Source: Sarcophilus harrisii (taxonomy: Eukaryota; Chordata; Mammalia; Dasyuromorphia; Dasyuridae). Taken from it: 64,000 bases of DNA. A program made the translations under genes and the position numbers. The stretch's first letter is position 1, and each line of letters begins with the position of its first letter. The notes beneath the pieces were generated by a model. The model had not been told where the DNA came from. It worked only from the letters and a program-made list of their open reading frames with translations, and ran no database searches. Below, one piece after another: positions 59,831 to 64,000 of the stretch. The stretch lies in NCBI RefSeq assembly GCF_902635505.1, contig NC_045427.1, positions 57,252,539 through 57,316,538 of the forward strand. Reading direction: 5' to 3'.

Positions 59831-60217
59831 ATGGGGGAAGTTGTTAAGTTGAGGAGGAGGATTGGGCAGTAGAGGAACTTGGATCATTAGCTCTGTATCA
59901 ACAAGGAAAGTCCAAGTACTCTGGTAGCTTCAGCTTACCACTCCTATACCTTAGCAAATTCCTTCCACCTAGCCCATTTATTTATATTTTAATAATACCT
60001 TAAAAAAAACTTTCTTAAGCCTTACCAAAAATTGGGAATTGAACTACGACTTCTTCCCCTCATGAAAGGCTTCAGATAGAGTTGTTCTTGGAATCAGGAA
60101 GTGTTGGGGAAAGTGTCTGGGACACATATCGTGTGTATACCTAGGCAAGTTAGTCATTTACTCTAGTATTCTAGGCAGCTCTAAGATAATATGTTGTAGA
60201 GAAGTAAGGGATCATAG

Positions 60218-60410
60218 ATTTCCATTTGACAGGACTTTCAAGGCCACTGAGTCCAATCCCCTTCATTTTGCAGATGAGAAAACTGAGGCAAATAGCAGTT
60301 AAATGACTTGCAGATGGTCATAAGAAATTGTCTGAGGCAGGATTTGCACTCTTCATCTTCTTGATTCTAATCCCAAAGTTCTATCCATTGAATCACCTAA
60401 CTTCCTAGGA
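60218..60410 (-). repeat. MIR/MAR1-like SINE, reverse
   Basis: 'gagtccaatccccttcattt', 'tgcagatgagaaaactgagg', 'gtctgaggcaggatttgcac' and 'gttctatccattgaatcacc' define it. Confidence 0.65.
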
Positions 60411-60427
60411 TGAATTTCCTTTGTTGA

Positions 60428-60429
<2 letters not shown>

Positions 60430-60468
<39 letters not shown>

Positions 60469-60579
60469 ATGGAAGCAAAAATTCAATTTAGTGCAGATCC
60501 AGACCACCAAAGGCTTCCCATATGTCCATGGAAGCAAAAATTCAATTTAGTGCAGATCCAGACCACCAAAGGCTTCCCA
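60430..60579. repeat. (AT)n followed by a perfect 59-bp tandem duplication
   Basis: An (AT)n run (60430-60464) leads into two identical 59-base units (60462-60520 and 60521-60579) starting 'tatgtccatggaagc'. No mismatch was seen between the units. Confidence 0.95.
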
Positions 60580-61689
60580 TATATAGACTTTGCTAATTGC
60601 CCTTCAAGTCTCAAATTAGCTGTATAATTTTAAGTGAGTCATTTCCTTTCTCCAGGCCTCAGTTTCCCCCAATGTAAGACAGCAGGATTGAACTTTTCTA
60701 GCTCAGGAGTCTATAAGCCTACTCAAATCCCTCACTAACATTAGGAAGGACAGAGCTTTGTCTTACAGTTAGGGTTGATGCTCGAGTGTCCTGCTTTCTC
60801 AATAGAGCCCTTATTCTAACTAGTTGGACTACATGTTCTTTATATTTATTATTTTCTTAACCAGATCTAAGATTTTACTGATATAGAAAATACTCCGGTG
60901 GAGAAAGTTCCGTTACCAGTGTGGATCTGGTACCTGCTCAATCACCCACACTTAGATATCATTAGTCCTTTCGGAGAATGAAGGTTAAACAATAGCAGTT
61001 TGAGAGAGTAATTTAGAGCAATTAAATGCTTTGTTGAAGATCCCCCAGCCAGAACCCTAGTTTGACACTAGGTTTTCCTGACTCCAAGGCCATTGTCACA
61101 CTGTCCTTCTGTGACCATAGTATAATATATTTAGAGCTAAAAAAAGATTGTAGAGATTGTCTAGTCCAACACCACTATTCTATGGATAAGAAAACACACC
61201 CAGAGAAAGATTTGGCCACAGTCACAGTAAACGACCAAGGGAGAACTTAAACCCTGTTCTCTTTCTGCTACGGCATGCCCTAGAGGTCCCTCTGGTTCTA
61301 GTTCTAGAAGTTCTTCCATTTCTGATGTTTTGTTTTTGTTTTAACCTTTAGAAGAGGTTTAGAGAAGAAGTAGAATATAGACAGTTTTTTCTTAAACTAA
61401 ATTTTTAAAAAATTTCTGGACTTAATAAACACTAAATAAAAGCATTTCTATAAACATTATAATACAGGAATATAATGCAAGAACTGCAAATCTCTATTAT
61501 ATAGCATATTTTCCTTTTAAAATATTTAAAATCCTATGTCCCAAGGACTCATCTAGCTCTGATAATGTATCGCCTGTGTTCTAGCCTCCTCTGCTCAAGT
61601 CTCTTCCAGCTTAGTCTGAAGGCTACGTTCTAACATTCTGCTCTAATGTCCTCTCTGGCTCTAACTCATCTTGTTGAGATCACCAAGTG

Positions 61690-61920
61690 AGAGAACATAG
61701 AAAAAAGAAGAGGGCCAGGGCAGAGCCCTGAGATACACCCAAAATTAGTGGTCTTGATGTGGATGGTAAATGGGCAAAAGAGATTAAGACCTGAAAGTGA
61801 ACCAAAGGAGATCAGTATTACAAAAACCCATGGGGGGAAAAAGCATCCAGGAGAACACAGCGTCAGAAGCTACAGAGTGATCAATGGGATGAAGACTGAG
61901 AAATGTTAGTAGATTTGGCC
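61690..61920. repeat. Old interspersed repeat, same family as 290-1620
   Basis: 'gggcagagccctgagataca' and 'gatgaagactgag' align in order with 815-1340 of the first copy. Confidence 0.5.
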
Positions 61921-61924
61921 AACA

Positions 61925-62390
61925 TGCTTAACAGAGACAGAGACAAAGAAAGAGAACTCAGAGAGAGACAGAAAGACAGAAGAACAGAGGAGAGACAGAG
62001 ACAGAGTCAGAGAAATAGAAAGGGAGAGAATAATAAAGAGAACAACAGAGATAGAGACAGACAGAGAGAGACAGACAAAGAACAATAGAGAGACAGGCAG
62101 AAACAGAGAGAGTGAGAAAGAGAAAGAGAACAACAGAGGGAGAAAGACTGAAAGAACAACAGAGAAACAGAGAAAGACAGGACAACACACAAAGGGACAA
62201 AGAGACAGAGAAAGAACAACAGAGAAACAGAGACAGAAACAGAGAGTAAGAAAGAAAAAGAACAGAGAGAGTCAGAGGTAGAGAAAGACAGAACAACACA
62301 GAGAGATAGAGTATGAGGGAGAGAACAAGAGAGTCAGAGACAGAGAGGAGGGAGAGGGAGGAAGAGAGAGAAGGGAGATAGAGAAGTTTC
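61925..62390. repeat. Long polypurine (GA/CA-rich) simple repeat
   Basis: About 460 bases are almost pure A/G with spaced C, built from 'agagacag', 'agaaagag' and 'aacaacagag' words. Frames over it give only Arg/Glu/Asp runs and are not genes. Confidence 0.95.
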
Positions 62391-63064
62391 AGTTAAATGA
62401 TGAGGCTAGAGATCAAAATACAGATGGTTTAGAGGGTATAGAAGAGAGGAAGTAGAGTGTAGACAGTTTTTTCTTAAGCTATTTTTTTAAATTTCTGGAC
62501 TTTCCAAACCCTATTTAGGGTTTTTATTTTATTTACTTTTATTTAAAAGTTGCTTTTCCGTACAGAAGGAAGGGTTTATTCATTAAACTGCACATCTTTT
62601 ATTATATAATAAGCTTTTCTTTTAAAATATATAACACATGTAACTTTTAAAGCCATCTTGCTTTACAGTGATTCCTTCTGCCTTTTATTCTGTTCTTATT
62701 TTGAGAAACATTATCTCTAAAATCTTTTTCTCTCCCATTTAAACTCCCCACAATTGAAATGAAAGAAAAACAAAATTATTATAACAAATTACTACACCGA
62801 TCAAGTTCAGAATGTAACTTTACCTCATTCTGCATCACTTCTTTCAGGAGGTGGATTGGTGTTAACATTGATCAGTTTCATGTTTAGATTTATAATTATT
62901 TGGGGATTTCACTCCATCCTCTTCTTACACTGTAATTCTTTTTTTGACCCTTGACTCCTTTGCAGATGAGACAAAGAGCATAATTAGCATTAGTTATCTA
63001 TGCTTGATGGAATGTGCTTCCCTTCCCCTTCCTCTCCCCTCTTCCCCTCTCAGAAAACAGTTAC

Positions 63065-63300
63065 AGGTTCTTTCTTTTTCTTTTCTTTTCTTTTCCTTTC
63101 TTTCTTTTCTTTTCTTTTCTTTCTTTCTTTCTTCTTTCTTTCTTTCTTCCTTTTTTCTTCCTTCCTTCCTTTCCTTCTTCCTTCCTTCCTCTCTTTCTTT
63201 TTTATTCCTTCCTTTTCTCTTCCTCCATCTCCCTCTCTCCTTCTTCCTCTCCCCCTCTCTCTCCCATCTTCCCCCCCTTTTCTCTTTCTTTCTCTCTGAG
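63065..63300. repeat. Polypyrimidine simple repeat
   Basis: About 230 bases of (CTTTT)n, (CTTT)n, (CTTCC)n and CT-rich sequence. Frames over it give only Phe/Ser/Leu/Pro runs. Confidence 0.95.
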
Positions 63301-64000
63301 ATTGGAGTTAATTTTGCTTATAATTTATTTTTTCTTGAGTCAATCTTTTCTCTTATTTCCCCTTTTTTCTCTCTCCTGTTTTCCTCCTATTCCCCTGTTG
63401 AACAAACTATATTTCTTTGCTAAACTGTTTGTATATTCTATCCTTCTTTGATTGGTTCAAATGCAAGTGAGATTCAAATGATACTCAGCACCCCCTTCCT
63501 CCTCATTTGTAAAAGTTTTTCACTTGAACATCCAAAATATGTGAGATAGAAAGCTCCCCATTTCTTCTTTCCCCTTTCTTCAAGATCACCCAAATTGTAA
63601 GACATTTCTGGGGAGGTTGTCTTTATTTTTTCCCCTATGACTCCACCATAATGAGCTATTGTGGTGGCTGAGATGTTCAAGACACAAATGCAAAAGACAA
63701 GAATGATTCCAAAACATCTATAAGCAAAACCTCAGAGAAAAACACATTTTGGGCATAAATTCAACTGGAATTCCTGGAACAGATGAAGACTAAAGGAGGG
63801 ATTAGTTCTAAACAAAACAAACTCTTAGAATGTACAAAAATATTTATAGTTCTTTTTAGGTGCCCATAAATTAGAGAATAGATGAACAAGTTTGTTTGTT
63901 TGTTTTTGTTTTTGATAGTATTTTATTTTTTCCACATGTCAAGATAGTTTTTAACATTCATTTTTGTAAGATTTTGAGTTCCAAATTTTTTTTTCCTTCT

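Larger units (their letters stand above)
54666..64000. other. MATCAP1 3' UTR and repeat-rich flank
   Basis: No further coding gene is supported. The 3' UTR end is not settled: AATAAA occurs at 56304-56309 and 57799-57804, and nothing closer is clear. The next gene by human synteny (NOL3) is not visible, so it must lie beyond 64000. Repeats found here are listed separately. Confidence 0.55.

Noticed and set aside
61903-62299. Frames of Arg/Glu/Asp or Ser/Leu/Cys runs on both strands
   Set aside because: They are products of the polypurine simple repeat, not proteins.
54666-64000. NOL3 or HSF4
   Set aside because: They are expected next by synteny, but no CARD-like or HSF-like coding exon is visible on either strand.

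Overview
The window is a piece of a mammalian nuclear genome, most likely a marsupial. Five spliced host genes keep near-human protein sequences. Between and inside them lie tRNA-headed SINEs of the type I know from opossum and Australian marsupials, old CORE-SINEs (MIR/MAR1/THER1-like), antisense L1 pieces, an RTE-like tail and decayed CR1/L3-like LINEs. The species assignment rests on this repeat content and is an inference. Nothing in the window is prokaryotic, plasmid, phage or CRISPR, and I saw no element I could firmly call retroviral.

The gene order matches the human 16q22.1 segment MATCAP1 (KIAA0895L) - EXOC3L1 - E2F4 - ELMO3 - LRRC29, read in the opposite direction. From left to right: (1) 1-2071, repeat-rich DNA. 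(2) 2072-11425 (+), LRRC29/FBXL9, an F-box leucine-rich-repeat gene whose F-box exon and LRR exons join in one open frame of at least 625 codons. (3) 12580-21653 (-), ELMO3, 20 coding exons and 717 aa, tail-to-tail with LRRC29. (4) 23223-31789 (-), E2F4, 10 coding exons and 396 aa, containing a textbook U12-type AT-AC intron. (5) 31380-34139, the E2F4 CpG-rich promoter and a GC-rich minisatellite. (6) 34140-40624 (+), EXOC3L1, 13 coding exons and 745 aa, head-to-head with E2F4. (7) about 40900-41640, a CpG-rich promoter with three inverted CCAAT boxes, then an 8.8-kb repeat-filled first intron. (8) 50187-54665 (+), MATCAP1, 475 aa with the HExxxH metallopeptidase motif. (9) 54666-64000, non-coding repeat-rich DNA.

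The genes do not form one pathway. LRRC29 resembles SCF ubiquitin-ligase substrate receptors, ELMO3 is a DOCK-GEF partner for Rac signalling, E2F4 is a pocket-protein-bound cell-cycle repressor, EXOC3L1 is a Sec6-like exocyst relative, and MATCAP1 removes the C-terminal tyrosine of alpha-tubulin. They are kept together as a compact GC-rich syntenic block between AT-rich, repeat-rich flanks.

I found no wholly new biological system. The most useful observations are the intact F-box gene that is degenerate in human, the E2F4 AT-AC intron with all its signals readable, the missing E2F4 serine repeat, two minisatellites whose every unit resembles a 3' splice site, and a stop codon that shares a base with its polyadenylation signal. 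Exon boundaries were read by eye from splice signals, phase and family knowledge; no alignment was run.
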